A stretch of 64,000 nt of DNA from CALAGB01 sp963713965 (GTDB taxonomy: Bacteria > Chloroflexota > Chloroflexia > Thermomicrobiales > Thermomicrobiaceae), in the NCBI GenBank assembly GCA_963713965.1, contig OY970217.1:1860001-1924000 (forward strand), written 5' to 3'. The notes beneath the pieces are model-generated. The model made no database searches. It was not told the DNA's origin and was given only the letters and a program-made list of their open reading frames with translations. Position 1 is the stretch's first letter. The number at the start of each line of letters is the position of its first letter. This document shows, one piece after another, positions 17,370 to 25,328 of the stretch. The position numbers were made by a program, and so were the translations under genes.

Positions 17370-18401
17370 CTACTGAACGTTGCCGGTCGTTAGAAGATAT
17401 CGCTCCTGGTCGGCTGATAGTTTCCAGCCCGCGATGAATTCATCATTGCTGTTGCGAACCAACACGCAGAGCTTTGATGCCGAATCGTAGAAGAATGTGA
17501 CGGGGATATTTCCGCGATAGGTTCCTTGAATCGCTTGGGTATTGGGGTTGTCGATAACATTTGCAAGCGCTTCACGGAACTTCTCCCAGTTCGCCGGGTT
17601 GCTGTTCCCGGTGACACCAAAGTCGGGCGCGTGTTTGAACTTGTCCCTGAGCTGATCCTGCGCAAACTTGACTTTACTGCTCCGACTCGATCCCCCGCCG
17701 CTGCTTCCACCACTACCACCGCTGCCACTCGTGGCACAGCCCCAGGCTGCCGCCATCGAGTAATCGCTCGCTGAGCCGCGGCTCCAACTCGCCGCGTTCT
17801 GGACCGAGGTCACCGCCATGCTCTCGGCGGCACCCAGGGCACAGAACACCTGCTGCGGCAGCTTGGGGAAGTTCTGCGCCGCATTCCGGGCCGCCTGTGC
17901 GCCTCCGGCCCAGGCTCCGGCCGCCGCCGCTGAGCCATACTGCTTGATGGGATTCAGTGGGTCCAAGAAATGCGCACGGCACGTTTCGTCGAGCATACAC
18001 ATGATGAAGACGACGACGGCAAACAGGACGACCGCCACCACCACCCCAAGAAAGACGACGTCTGCGCCGGAAAGTCCGACGATAAAGGCGGTGATCAGCT
18101 CAAGGAGCCCCGCACTTCCCGCCGAGGCACTGGCGGCAGCTTCGACTTCTTCGATGGTGTCCATCGCCGCGCCAACGCCGTGCCCACTCGGATCCACCCA
18201 CGTGGTGGGGTTGTTGGCCACGTAGGCGTACAGGTTGTAGCCCTGCGAGCCGGGAGCGTTGGGTTGCACGGTGTCCGCCGAGAGGAAGCGACCCAGCGTC
18301 GGATCGAGCGCACGAGCACGCAGATCGACGAAGCCCGTGGTAGGGTCGGTCAGCTCACCGGTGTAGCCGAGGGAGAGCGAGGTGCCGGTCTGGGAGCGCA
18401 C
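17370..18401 (-). CDS. orphan Rhs tip carrying a colicin D-type tRNase domain
   Basis: The frame enters within the Rhs core (YTGELTDPTTGFVDLRARA, NLYAYVANNPTTWVDPSGH), passes a hydrophobic helix (about residues 100-135), a pretoxin linker (KQYGSAAAAGAWAGG, TSVQNAASWSRGSASDY) and a Gly/Ser bridge, and ends in a domain of about 100 residues. That domain has KHAPDFGV, IQGTYRGNIPVTFFY, EFIAGWKLSADQ and LLTTGNVQ, the colicin D nuclease pattern; the KH histidine corresponds to the catalytic one. Colicin D cuts the anticodon loop of tRNA-Arg. The N-terminal Rhs shell is missing: sequence homology stops at about 18430. The immunity gene follows. Confidence 0.75.
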   Translation of the reverse strand: MRSQTGTSLSLGYTGELTDPTTGFVDLRARALDPTLGRFLSADTVQPNAPGSQGYNLYAYVANNPTTWVDPSGHGVGAAMDTIEEVEAAASASAGSAGLLELITAFIVGLSGADVVFLGVVVAVVLFAVVVFIMCMLDETCRAHFLDPLNPIKQYGSAAAAGAWAGGAQAARNAAQNFPKLPQQVFCALGAAESMAVTSVQNAASWSRGSASDYSMAAAWGCATSGSGGSGGSSGGGSSRSSKVKFAQDQLRDKFKHAPDFGVTGNSNPANWEKFREALANVIDNPNTQAIQGTYRGNIPVTFFYDSASKLCVLVRNSNDEFIAGWKLSADQERYLLTTGNVQ

Positions 18402-18494
18402 GGCCCCGAAGGCGTCGGCGGTCGCCGGGAGTTTTGTTCTCGTAGCCTACAGTGATGCGCAGGATGACTGTGATAGTTCCGGTAACCAACCTCG

Positions 18495-18956
18495 CTATGG
18501 CCGAGACACACGGAGACTCGAGCAGACGATGTCTATTCTTTTGTCGGTTGGTGCTTCGACTTTATTCCATGTCCAGAGAATAGATATTTTGTGAATCGGT
18601 ACGTTGAGATGAGCGTACTTTCTGCGGGTGGCATCGTCAGTTTGGACCGCTATCTTGGAAATCTCGTTCCAGCTCCAGGTTGCATGGTCCATGTGCGTCA
18701 CTTGTTCGGCCGTAAGACCGTTTTGAAGGTGAAATTCAAACACGGGGTAGAACGTCAACCGATATAGAAGCGGCTGTTTGTCGACGTCCTTTCTCACCAG
18801 TCCAGCATCGTCCCATGTGTAATCGACATCAATGTCCAGTTGCGTTCGAAACTCCGAAAACGAAACTCCTACAATAAGGCACTCCTCAAACTGTCGATGT
18901 TGCCTCAAGGCCGCTTCAATTTCGGCACGCTGGCTCTCGTTCTCACTGAAATTCAA
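18495..18956 (-). CDS. candidate immunity protein of the 19.0-19.4 kb Rhs tip
   Basis: The 153-residue soluble protein is of no family I can name. It has an N-terminal EIEAALRQHRQFEE helix, a strand-rich middle (LDIDVDYTWDD) and an aromatic C-terminal half (HATWSWNEISKIAV, KISILWTWNKVEAP). Positioned 46 bases after an Rhs tip stop and on the same strand, it fits an immunity gene. Its base composition is more AT-rich than the flanking Rhs sequence, as expected of a swapped cassette. The function is inferred from position. Confidence 0.6.
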   Translation of the reverse strand: MNFSENESQRAEIEAALRQHRQFEECLIVGVSFSEFRTQLDIDVDYTWDDAGLVRKDVDKQPLLYRLTFYPVFEFHLQNGLTAEQVTHMDHATWSWNEISKIAVQTDDATRRKYAHLNVPIHKISILWTWNKVEAPTDKRIDIVCSSLRVSRP

Positions 18957-19002
18957 GAGTACGTTCCTTCCTGATCTCTTCAGCGTGCATCAAGTACTCC
19001 AA

Positions 19003-19422
19003 CTATTTTGAGAACAGCAGAATACCGTGAGAACCGGATCTGTCTTGGGCAACGTTGCCAAACTCATCAAGGTAGTTTCCATCAGCGTTCATAATGCGAA
19101 TCTCCCAACTCCCCCCTTTACTCATAAGTCTGACGGCTTCCCCCGTGCCATTCGTGAAGAGATATCCTTTGCCATTTTGGCTGATGGTTTGACTGAATCC
19201 ATTCTCTGTCAGAGTTGCCCGAACCTCGATAACTGACTTGCCCTTCACGCTCCCATCAGCAAATAACTCGCGAAGACCGGCGCTGGCTCTATTCAGACCA
19301 TTTGGAAGCTTTTTGGAGGCACCCCCACCACCACCACTCGTGGCACAGCCCCAGGCCGCGGCCATGGTGTAGTCACTGGCGGAGCCGCGGCTCCAACTCG
19401 CCGCGTTCTGGACCGAGGTCAC
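19003..19422 (-). CDS. orphan Rhs pretoxin/toxin tip, unassigned toxin domain
   Basis: The frame begins with TSVQNAASWSRGSASDY, identical to the pretoxin linker of the colicin D tip at 17.8 kb, and then MAAAWGCATSGGGGGAS. The C-terminal domain of about 100 residues carries NGKGYLFTNGTGEAVRLM, GSWEIRIMNADGNYLDEFGN and SGSHGILL. This domain recurs at the ends of other polymorphic toxins to my memory, but I cannot give its activity. Upstream homology stops abruptly at about 19425, next to the vapB side, so there is no translated Rhs shell. It would need recombination to be deployed. Confidence 0.6.
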   Translation of the reverse strand: MTSVQNAASWSRGSASDYTMAAAWGCATSGGGGGASKKLPNGLNRASAGLRELFADGSVKGKSVIEVRATLTENGFSQTISQNGKGYLFTNGTGEAVRLMSKGGSWEIRIMNADGNYLDEFGNVAQDRSGSHGILLFSK

Positions 19423-19479
19423 CGCACTAGACGCACATCGCCTCGTGGCATCATTATCTGCGTGAAAGGTGGTCCTGCC

Positions 19480-19770
19480 ATGACATCAATGCCAAAAGTC
19501 ATTCACGTGGAACCAGGCAGCGCGCTCGACCGTGCCCTGCAAGACGCGGGAGACACCACGGTGGAGATCGAGCGAGACGGTGTTCGCTATCGCCTGGAAC
19601 GCCTCCCGGACAAGCCAACCGGGGAACTCTGGGAGGAGTACGACCCAGAATTGACGCTAGCTGGTATGCGCGCCGCGGCCGGAACGTGGAGCGACGTCGA
19701 TCCCGAACACCTCAAGGCGGAGATCTATCGAGCTCGGGAAGAGGGCTCGCGCCCGTCTGACCGTCCGTGA
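19480..19770 (+). CDS. antitoxin of a VapBC-type pair
   Basis: The 96-residue protein starts at ATG 19480, seven bases after AAAGGTGG. The N-terminal half has a short strand-helix pattern (KVIHVEPGSALDRALQDAG, TTVEIERDGVRYRLERL) like small DNA-binding antitoxins. The C-terminal half is charged (DVDPEHLKAEIYRAREEG), the usual toxin-wrapping part. The stop overlaps the vapC GTG start by four bases, giving translational coupling. The family is inferred mainly from the PIN partner. Confidence 0.75.
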   Translation: MTSMPKVIHVEPGSALDRALQDAGDTTVEIERDGVRYRLERLPDKPTGELWEEYDPELTLAGMRAAAGTWSDVDPEHLKAEIYRAREEGSRPSDRP

Positions 19771-20156
19771 GCTACCTGATCGATACCGACTTGATCATCG
19801 ATGGACTCCACGCAGTTGCGTCAGCCCTCGCACTCCTCGAGGATTTGGCGCCATCGGGACTTGCCGTAAGCATCTTGAGTCTCGGCGAGCTCTATGAAGG
19901 CGCATATCACACGCCCGATCCAGAGTCGCACCGACAGGGTGTCGATCTGTTCCTGCACGGCTATCGCCTTGTCGGACTCGACCAGTCGACGATGGTGCGT
20001 TTTGCTCGTGAGCGGGCGGAGTTACGTCGGCAGGGGCTCATGATCCCCGACTTCGATTTGCTCATTGCCGCGACCGCGCTGACCCACCAGCTCACGCTTG
20101 TGACCCGCAACACGCGCCACTTCCAGCGCATCCCGGACCTGCAGATCCATCAATAG
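19767..20156 (+). CDS. vapC: PIN-domain ribonuclease toxin (VapC family)
   Basis: The 129-residue PIN domain has the acidic residues in order: LIDTDLIID, LGELYEGA, PDFDLLIAATAL and TRNTRHFQRI. These bind Mg for RNA cleavage; VapC toxins usually cut tRNA or rRNA. The start GTG 19767 overlaps the antitoxin stop. The pair lies on the plus strand inside a run of minus-strand Rhs fragments, so it interrupts that locus. Expression is probably autorepressed by the VapBC complex, but no operator could be defined. Confidence 0.9.
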   Translation: MSYLIDTDLIIDGLHAVASALALLEDLAPSGLAVSILSLGELYEGAYHTPDPESHRQGVDLFLHGYRLVGLDQSTMVRFARERAELRRQGLMIPDFDLLIAATALTHQLTLVTRNTRHFQRIPDLQIHQ

Positions 20157-20203
20157 GCTATCCGGCTGGACCACATGCTCGCAGAGCAGTCGTAACTCCA
20201 CTG

Positions 20204-20255
20204 GCTCGGCGCCTTCAGCAAGGTATTCTCAACACCCGCCAGTGAGGCGCCGAGC
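20204..20255 (+). terminator. hairpin downstream of vapC
   Basis: An 11-bp perfect stem (GCTCGGCGCCT 20204-20214 with AGGCGCCGAGC 20245-20255) surrounds a 30-base loop, 48 bases after the vapC stop. The loop is long and there is no U-tract, so terminator function is uncertain. Confidence 0.4.
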
Positions 20256-20264
20256 AAGCGCGCC

Positions 20265-20412
20265 GGTTAGGATCGAGCTCGCGGGCGCGGAGATCCACGA
20301 AGCCCGTGCTGGGATCGGTCAGTTCACCGGTGAAGCCCAGCGCGAGCGAGGTGCCGGTGTGGGACCGCACCGCCCCGAAGGCGTCGTAGTTGGTGGTTCC
20401 GGTGAGCGTATC
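20265..20412 (-). pseudogene. Rhs core fragment (proximal)
   Basis: The minus frame reads LTGTTNYDAFGAVRSHTG, LALGFTGELTDPSTGF and DLRARELDP, then stops matching. It is the same core segment as at 15.3 and 18.35 kb, only about 150 bases long, without start or tip. It marks the right end of the Rhs graveyard. The rest of 20157-20488 holds a hairpin and otherwise nothing I recognise. Confidence 0.75.
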
Positions 20413-20488
20413 GCTATATGAATGGCATCATAGGCGTCGTCATCGCGGTGGCCGGAAATTACGTGGCCAACGTCATGCTATCTCACCC

Positions 20489-20998
20489 TCAGTCTGACAC
20501 GTCGGGGGATTGCACCTGCCTGATGCGCGCGGGATGCGGCTCCAGATGCGGATGCTTGGCCGTGATTGAAAACGTCCAGCGGGCGTTCGACAGGTAGTTC
20601 CAGCTCATGGCCATACCGATGGCGAACGCGTTGGCGATGAGATAGTGCAAGCCAAGCCCGTAGGTGAGCAGCCCCAGGACCGTGACCGAGACCAACAGAC
20701 CACCCAGCCCAAAGGCGTTGTAGCGCGCGGCCCGGATCAGGACTGGCCGGTGCCGTCCGGCATCACCGAACGTCCACAGGTTATTGAAGAAGAAATTGGT
20801 CAGGATGGCCGTCTCGCTGGCCAGCGCCACCGCGATGAGCCGGTTGAGCCCAAACACTTCGATAAGGAAGATCAGGACGGCATAGTTCACCAGCACGCCG
20901 CCGGTACCGACCAGCGCGAAGCGGATGAAGCGGCCACCATGCGTGCGGCGCATGCCACGCAACCAGTGTCCCGCGTCGTTCACCGTTCCCTCACGCAT
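20489..20998 (-). CDS. GtrA-family membrane protein
   Basis: It has four hydrophobic helices in the GtrA order: FIRFALVGTGGVLVNYAVLIFLIE, VALASETAILTNFFFNNLWTF, GLGGLLVSVTVLGLLTYGL and YLIANAFAIGMAMSWNYLSNARWTF. The last block is the family hallmark. GtrA proteins help flip polyprenyl-linked sugars or supply arabinose or glucose for cell-surface glycans. The likely start is ATG 20998 (GGAG eight bases upstream); a TTG at 21028 extends it by ten residues. No glycosyltransferase gene is adjacent. Confidence 0.88.
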   Translation of the reverse strand: MREGTVNDAGHWLRGMRRTHGGRFIRFALVGTGGVLVNYAVLIFLIEVFGLNRLIAVALASETAILTNFFFNNLWTFGDAGRHRPVLIRAARYNAFGLGGLLVSVTVLGLLTYGLGLHYLIANAFAIGMAMSWNYLSNARWTFSITAKHPHLEPHPARIRQVQSPDVSD

Positions 20999-21272
20999 GG
21001 GGATACGCTCCGTTCGGGGCCGTGACAAGCAACGCCTGCCCTTGGGCAGTTGACATGCGAATCATCTCCTCTATCTGACGTCAGATCGATCACGACAATT
21101 GATTGAATGCAAGCTGCCATGCCGGTGTCGTCGCCGACCCTTTGGTTGTCTCTCTTTTCAACTTACGTGCCACAGCCGATTTTGCGCATCTCAACGCGCG
21201 GCACGACCCACCACGGGGATGCGATAATGCCCGTAACCAATAGACGTTTCAATCCTGCAAAGGAGTACTTCA

Positions 21273-21773
21273 ATCTCCGAATCCGACGCACTCCTCCGTG
21301 TCCTCATCGCCGCGCTGCTCGGTTCGGCGCTCGGGCTCGAACGTGAGCTGAGCGACAAACCGGCCGGGCTTCGCACCCACATGCTCGTCACCGAAGGCGC
21401 CGCCCTCTTCATGGTCGCCTCGCTGCTGCTGGCGGACAAATTCGGCGGCGGGCCGAACGCGATCTCGCTCGATCCGACCCGCGTCGCCGCGGGCATCGTC
21501 ACCGGCATCGGTTTTCTCGGCGGTGGTGCCATCCTGCAATCGCACGATCGGGTCAAGGGCATCACCACCGCCGCGAACATCTGGGTGGCGGCGGCGATCG
21601 GGCTCCTCGTCGGCGCCGGATATTACATCGTGGCAATCGGTGCAGTCGTCATCGCCGTGGTAACGCTGGCGGGCCTGACGTTTCCGGAGCGTTGGCTGGG
21701 GCGAACGAACACTGACCGCTACCACTTCCACCGCACCGATCGGGACGATTCTTCACCACCTACGGACGAATGA
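21273..21773 (+). CDS. MgtC/SapB-family membrane protein (probable ATC start)
   Basis: Family-conserved residues ALLGSALGLERELSDKPAGLRTHMLV precede the first ATG (21381); they include the membrane segment and GLERE motif essential to MgtC proteins. No ATG, GTG or TTG exists in frame before them. AAAGGAG at 21259-21265 is followed after seven bases by ATC 21273, giving 166 residues with helices around residues 7-25, 40-58, 70-92 and 104-132. MgtC proteins inhibit F-type ATP synthase or support growth at low Mg; here the role is not known. The 3' end overlaps the convergent TrmH-like gene by 14 bases. Confidence 0.85.
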   Translation: MSESDALLRVLIAALLGSALGLERELSDKPAGLRTHMLVTEGAALFMVASLLLADKFGGGPNAISLDPTRVAAGIVTGIGFLGGGAILQSHDRVKGITTAANIWVAAAIGLLVGAGYYIVAIGAVVIAVVTLAGLTFPERWLGRTNTDRYHFHRTDRDDSSPPTDE

Positions 21774-22389
21774 TGCGGCGCTCGCGGCGCAGCCAGCGGT
21801 CCAAACGCGTGCCGATCTCGCTGCGCGATAGGCGAGGTTGCTCGTAGAGTCTGGCGGCACGCCGCTGGCGCAATGCCTCGTAGAGGGTCACCGCGCAGGC
21901 CACCGAGATGTTGAGGCTCTGCACCATCCCCATCATCGGGATGATGACGGTCCCATCGGCACCTGCTACCGCCTCTTCGGAGACGCCTCGTTGCTCGTTG
22001 CCGAACACTAACGCCGTGGGCGCGGTGAGATCGAGGTCGAAGAGCTCGACCCGGTTTTCGTCCAGGTGCGTCGCCAGAATCGTGAATCCCTGAGCGCGCA
22101 ACGCCACATAGCAGTCGGAAATGCTCTCGTGATCCACGACGTCGAGCCAGCGAAGCGCGCTTGCGGAGACGCCGCGACTGAGCTCGGGACGTTCCTCTAT
22201 GGTGTAGACCAGGTGGACGGTGGCGATGCCGACCGCGTCGCAGGTGCGCAGCACAGCGCTGACATTGTGTGGGTCATGCACGTTCTCCAGGACCACGGTC
22301 AGATCCGGCTGGCGCCGCTCCAGCACCTCGACCATACGGCGACGACGGCGCTCGGTGATGGGACGCAGTGGCGGTTTCTCGTGCTTCAT
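21760..22389 (-). CDS. tRNA/rRNA 2'-O-methyltransferase, TrmH/SpoU family
   Basis: The 209-residue trefoil-knot methyltransferase has motif 1 NVHDPHNVSAVLRTCDA, motif 2 VFGNEQRGVSEEA and motif 3 IPMMGMVQSLNISVACAV. The Arg-rich start (ITERRRRRMVEVLERRQPD) and the C-terminal basic helix match E. coli TrmH, which methylates G18 of tRNA, so TrmH is the closest guess. Motif 1 holds the catalytic Arg and motif 3 binds S-adenosylmethionine in the knot. It converges on and overlaps the mgtC 3' end. Confidence 0.9.
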   Translation of the reverse strand: MKHEKPPLRPITERRRRRMVEVLERRQPDLTVVLENVHDPHNVSAVLRTCDAVGIATVHLVYTIEERPELSRGVSASALRWLDVVDHESISDCYVALRAQGFTILATHLDENRVELFDLDLTAPTALVFGNEQRGVSEEAVAGADGTVIIPMMGMVQSLNISVACAVTLYEALRQRRAARLYEQPRLSRSEIGTRLDRWLRRERRIIRP

Positions 22390-22472
22390 ACCCTGATTCT
22401 ACGTATCCTCCACGGCTGGCAACAATCGAGACGTAGCCGGCTAGCTGCCGGAGCCAGGGTACAATCGTCGGC

Positions 22473-23618
22473 ATGAGCCAGCAGGACGCCCGCACCGCCA
22501 GCAACCCAGAACTGGTCGACGAGCTCCGCGCAATCTTGGAGCGTGAGGGCCGCATCACCTTCGCGCACTTCATGCGGGACGCCCTCTATCATCCAGAGCA
22601 TGGCTATTATCTGAATGCGGCCGCGCGACCCGGCCCCAGCGGCGACTTCCTCACCGCACCGGAGGCGGATCCCATCTTCGGACAGACGCTGACCCGCCAG
22701 ATCGCCCAATTTGACGAACTCCTCGGCCGGCCCGATCCGTTCACGCTGGTCGAATATGGCGCCGGTTCGGGCACGTTAGCCCTGGCGATCCTGGATGCGT
22801 TGAGCCTGGATTGCCCCGCGCTGCTAGAACGCTTCCGCTACCAGCCGGTCGAGATCAACGAAGCGCGCGCCGCCGAACTGCGTGGACGGCTGGAAGAAGC
22901 GGGCTACGGCGAGCATCTGTCGATGATGAACGAGAAGCCGGTTGAGGGCTGCGTGCTGGCCAACGAGTTTCTAGACGCGCTGCCGGTGCACCGCATTGAG
23001 CGCAAAAATGGCAAGATCCGCGAGCGCTACGTCGTCTGGCGCGACGGCTGGTTCGCTGAGGAGCCTGGCCCCCTCTCAATCGAGGAGCTCGCCCGTTACC
23101 TGAAAGAAGGCGACATCGAACTGGTGGACGGTCAGCTGGCCGAGATCAATCTGGGCCTGTCTGACTGGGTAGCGCAGGTGGTCGGACGGCTAAGACGCGG
23201 CTACGTGCTGGCCATCGACTACGGCTACCCTGCCGAGAAGCTCTATGGGCCGGACTATCCGCAGGGCACGTTGCGGACCTACGCCCAGCACGCGGTGGGG
23301 GGCGATCCGTTCAGTGCCGTCGGCAAACAGGATCTGACGGCCCACGTCGATTTCAGCGCGCTGCAGCGCGCGGCGCGGGAGCAAGGATTGCAGCTGCTGG
23401 GCTTCACCACGCAGGCTGATTTCCTGGGCGGCACGGGCATCGGCGAACTGCTGGTGCGTACGCAGCAGGAGCCGGGCATGTCCTATCAGGAGTACGTTGG
23501 GGTGCGCTCGGCCGTCATCCGCATGATCGACCCAGGCGCCATGGGTCGCTTCGGGGTCCTTATCCTGGGTCGCGACGTCCCAGCGTCACCGCTCATCGGA
23601 CTGAGCGCCTCGTTCTAG
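22473..23618 (+). CDS. MidA-family SAM-dependent protein methyltransferase
   Basis: The 381-residue protein follows the MidA/NDUFAF7 pattern: ITFAHFMRDALYHPEHGYY near the N terminus, DFLTAPEADPIFG, the SAM site LVEYGAGSGTLALAIL, VLANEFLDALPVHR, and GYVLAIDYGYPAEKLYG. Mitochondrial NDUFAF7 methylates an arginine of complex I subunit NDUFS2; bacterial substrates are not established. ATG 22473 lacks a strong ribosome site. The redoxin gene starts 25 bases downstream on the same strand, so the two may be co-transcribed. Confidence 0.92.
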   Translation: MSQQDARTASNPELVDELRAILEREGRITFAHFMRDALYHPEHGYYLNAAARPGPSGDFLTAPEADPIFGQTLTRQIAQFDELLGRPDPFTLVEYGAGSGTLALAILDALSLDCPALLERFRYQPVEINEARAAELRGRLEEAGYGEHLSMMNEKPVEGCVLANEFLDALPVHRIERKNGKIRERYVVWRDGWFAEEPGPLSIEELARYLKEGDIELVDGQLAEINLGLSDWVAQVVGRLRRGYVLAIDYGYPAEKLYGPDYPQGTLRTYAQHAVGGDPFSAVGKQDLTAHVDFSALQRAAREQGLQLLGFTTQADFLGGTGIGELLVRTQQEPGMSYQEYVGVRSAVIRMIDPGAMGRFGVLILGRDVPASPLIGLSASF

Positions 23619-23643
23619 CTTCGCTTCGAGTCAGGAGGAATGC

Positions 23644-24120
23644 ATGACGATCGAATCGACTCGCACGATCGCAACCGTTCCGGCACGCGGAGATCGGCTG
23701 CCGAGCTTCACCGGCACGACACCGACGGGCGACCCCATTCGCCTGCGCGATTTCTATTTACGCCGCAACCTGGCGCTGATCTTCACGCACGGAGCCGAAT
23801 GCGGAGCCTGTCGCGACTACCTCACCGAGCTGAATGAGAGGCGCGCCGCCATTCACGCTGAAGCGGCCGAGATATTGGCGGTCATCCCTGACGATTCAGA
23901 CGCAGCCCCGTTCCCATTCCCGATTGCACTTGACGCCGGCAACCAGATCCACCGGCGCTACGGACTGGTCGATGCGGACGGTCGTCCACGGGCAGCGATC
24001 TTCCTGGTGGATCGATACGGGATCGTCTTCGAGGTCTCGGTCGCCAGCGATGAACATACGATGCTGGCCGCTGAAGAGGTTCCGGGCTGGCTGGAGTTCA
24101 TTGCCTGTCGCTGTTCGTAA
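23644..24120 (+). CDS. thioredoxin-fold / peroxiredoxin-like protein
   Basis: The 158-residue AhpC/TSA-like domain has GDRLPSFTGTTPTGDPIRLRDFYLRRNLALIF, then the redox pair in GAECGACRDYL, and the C-terminal cis-Pro-like strand GRPRAAIFLVDRYGIVFEVS. CxxC at the helix start fits a thiol-disulfide or thiol peroxidase role in the cytoplasm. An AGGAGGA ribosome site lies just before ATG 23644. The last residues CRCS form an extra cysteine pair that might be a resolving site. The exact substrate is unknown. Confidence 0.8.
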   Translation: MTIESTRTIATVPARGDRLPSFTGTTPTGDPIRLRDFYLRRNLALIFTHGAECGACRDYLTELNERRAAIHAEAAEILAVIPDDSDAAPFPFPIALDAGNQIHRRYGLVDADGRPRAAIFLVDRYGIVFEVSVASDEHTMLAAEEVPGWLEFIACRCS

Positions 24121-24149
24121 GACTGGTCACCTCATCGCCGAGCACCTCA

Positions 24150-24173
24150 TGGGATGCGGACGTTAAGCATCCC
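24150..24173 (+). terminator. weak hairpin after redoxin gene
   Basis: A 7-bp stem GGGATGC (24151-24157) with GCATCCC (24167-24173) lies 30 bases after the stop; the following bases CCACG contain no U-tract. Confidence 0.35.
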
Positions 24174-24277
24174 CACGAACTCCTAGCCCAAATCTACCTA
24201 GACATTGACAGAGTCACTCTCTATCATTTCGTGACCACGACACCGCGACGTTCATCTCGAACAACGAGGGGGAACCA

Positions 24278-25159
24278 ATGCAGCTATCACGCATCGCGCG
24301 ATCACAGCAGTTCCGGGGTAAACGGCTCATTTCGGTGGGCGCCGTGCTGGTGACGCTCGCGCTCGCCGCCTGTGGCGGGTCGTCGAAGACGCCAACGAGT
24401 ACGACCGCTTCATCGGCCAGCACCAGCCAGCCGACCACCGCCGCCACCAGCGCTACGTCCGGTGGGGCAACCGCGACCACTACGACTGCCGCGACGGCGA
24501 CGGAGGCAGCCACGACGGCAGCCACGGCCACGACTGAAGCGACCGAAATCGCCACCGCCGTTACCACGGCGACGGAGATCGCCACTGAAGTCGCAACCGC
24601 CACCCAAGCCGCTTCCGGCGGCGGATCAGGCTCCGGTAGCGCGATTATGCTTCAGGTCGCCGACGCCTGGAAGAATGTCAAGTCGTACAAGATGACCATC
24701 ACCTTCTACGACAGCGGGTCGACCACGCCGACCGGCACCGCCACGGTGGAGAACGAGAACCCTGACAAATCGCACTGGGTGATCGACTCTAGTGGCCAGA
24801 AGATCGAGACGATCACCATCGGAACCGACAGCTACCTCAATCTCGGTGGCACCTGGACAAAGTCTCCGAGTGTCGACACCACGGACATCCCTGGAATGAG
24901 CAGCCAGGACATCGCCAATGAACTCTCGACGCCGATTCCGGACGATACAAAGTTCAGCAGCAAAGGCTCCGACACGGTCAATGGCGTTGATTGCAACGTA
25001 TATGAGATCACCGAGACTGATGGGACAGTCTCAACCTTCTACGTTGGGAAGAAGGATCACCTGCTCTACAAGATTGAGGCGAGCGGTAGCGACGGCACCA
25101 AGACCGAGATCCTCATCTCGGACTACAACGCCGATTTCAACATCACCGCCCCGATCTAG
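24278..25159 (+). CDS. secreted lipoprotein with Thr/Ala-rich linker (LppX/LolA-like fold)
   Basis: The signal peptide ends in lipobox LALAAC, giving a membrane-anchored lipoprotein. A low-complexity linker of Thr, Ala, Ser and Glu (about residues 38-115) separates the anchor from a domain of about 170 residues beginning with MLQVADAWKNVKSYKMTI. The domain repeats antiparallel strands (GSTTPTGTATVENENP, IETITIGTDSYLNLGGTW, KKDHLLYKIEASGSDGTKTEIL), as in LppX/LprG or LolA-like carriers that bind lipids. GAGGGGGGAA precedes ATG 24278. The Thr-rich linker could be glycosylated. Confidence 0.85.
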   Translation: MQLSRIARSQQFRGKRLISVGAVLVTLALAACGGSSKTPTSTTASSASTSQPTTAATSATSGGATATTTTAATATEAATTAATATTEATEIATAVTTATEIATEVATATQAASGGGSGSGSAIMLQVADAWKNVKSYKMTITFYDSGSTTPTGTATVENENPDKSHWVIDSSGQKIETITIGTDSYLNLGGTWTKSPSVDTTDIPGMSSQDIANELSTPIPDDTKFSSKGSDTVNGVDCNVYEITETDGTVSTFYVGKKDHLLYKIEASGSDGTKTEILISDYNADFNITAPI

Positions 25160-25183
25160 GGACGCGATTCCACAGGAGACCAG

Positions 25184-25211
25184 GACGGGACGCTCAATCG
25201 GGCGTCCCGTC
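25184..25211 (+). terminator. rho-independent-like hairpin after lipoprotein gene
   Basis: A 10-bp GC-rich perfect stem (25184-25193 with 25202-25211) and 8-base loop is followed by TCGTTCC, 24 bases after the lipoprotein stop. Confidence 0.6.
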
Positions 25212-25328
25212 TCGTTCCTCCGCAGTAGACACCCTGCCAAGCGCTCGGACTCACCGCATCTCGCGCCGCCGTGGTTCAATCGAAACCGTGCGATTCGCGG
25301 ATAACCCCCACATGCTGGAGGATTGCTG

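Noticed and set aside
24372..24695. Arg/Pro-rich frame inside the lipoprotein gene
   Set aside because: It is a shifted reading of the Thr/Ala codon repeats of the real gene.
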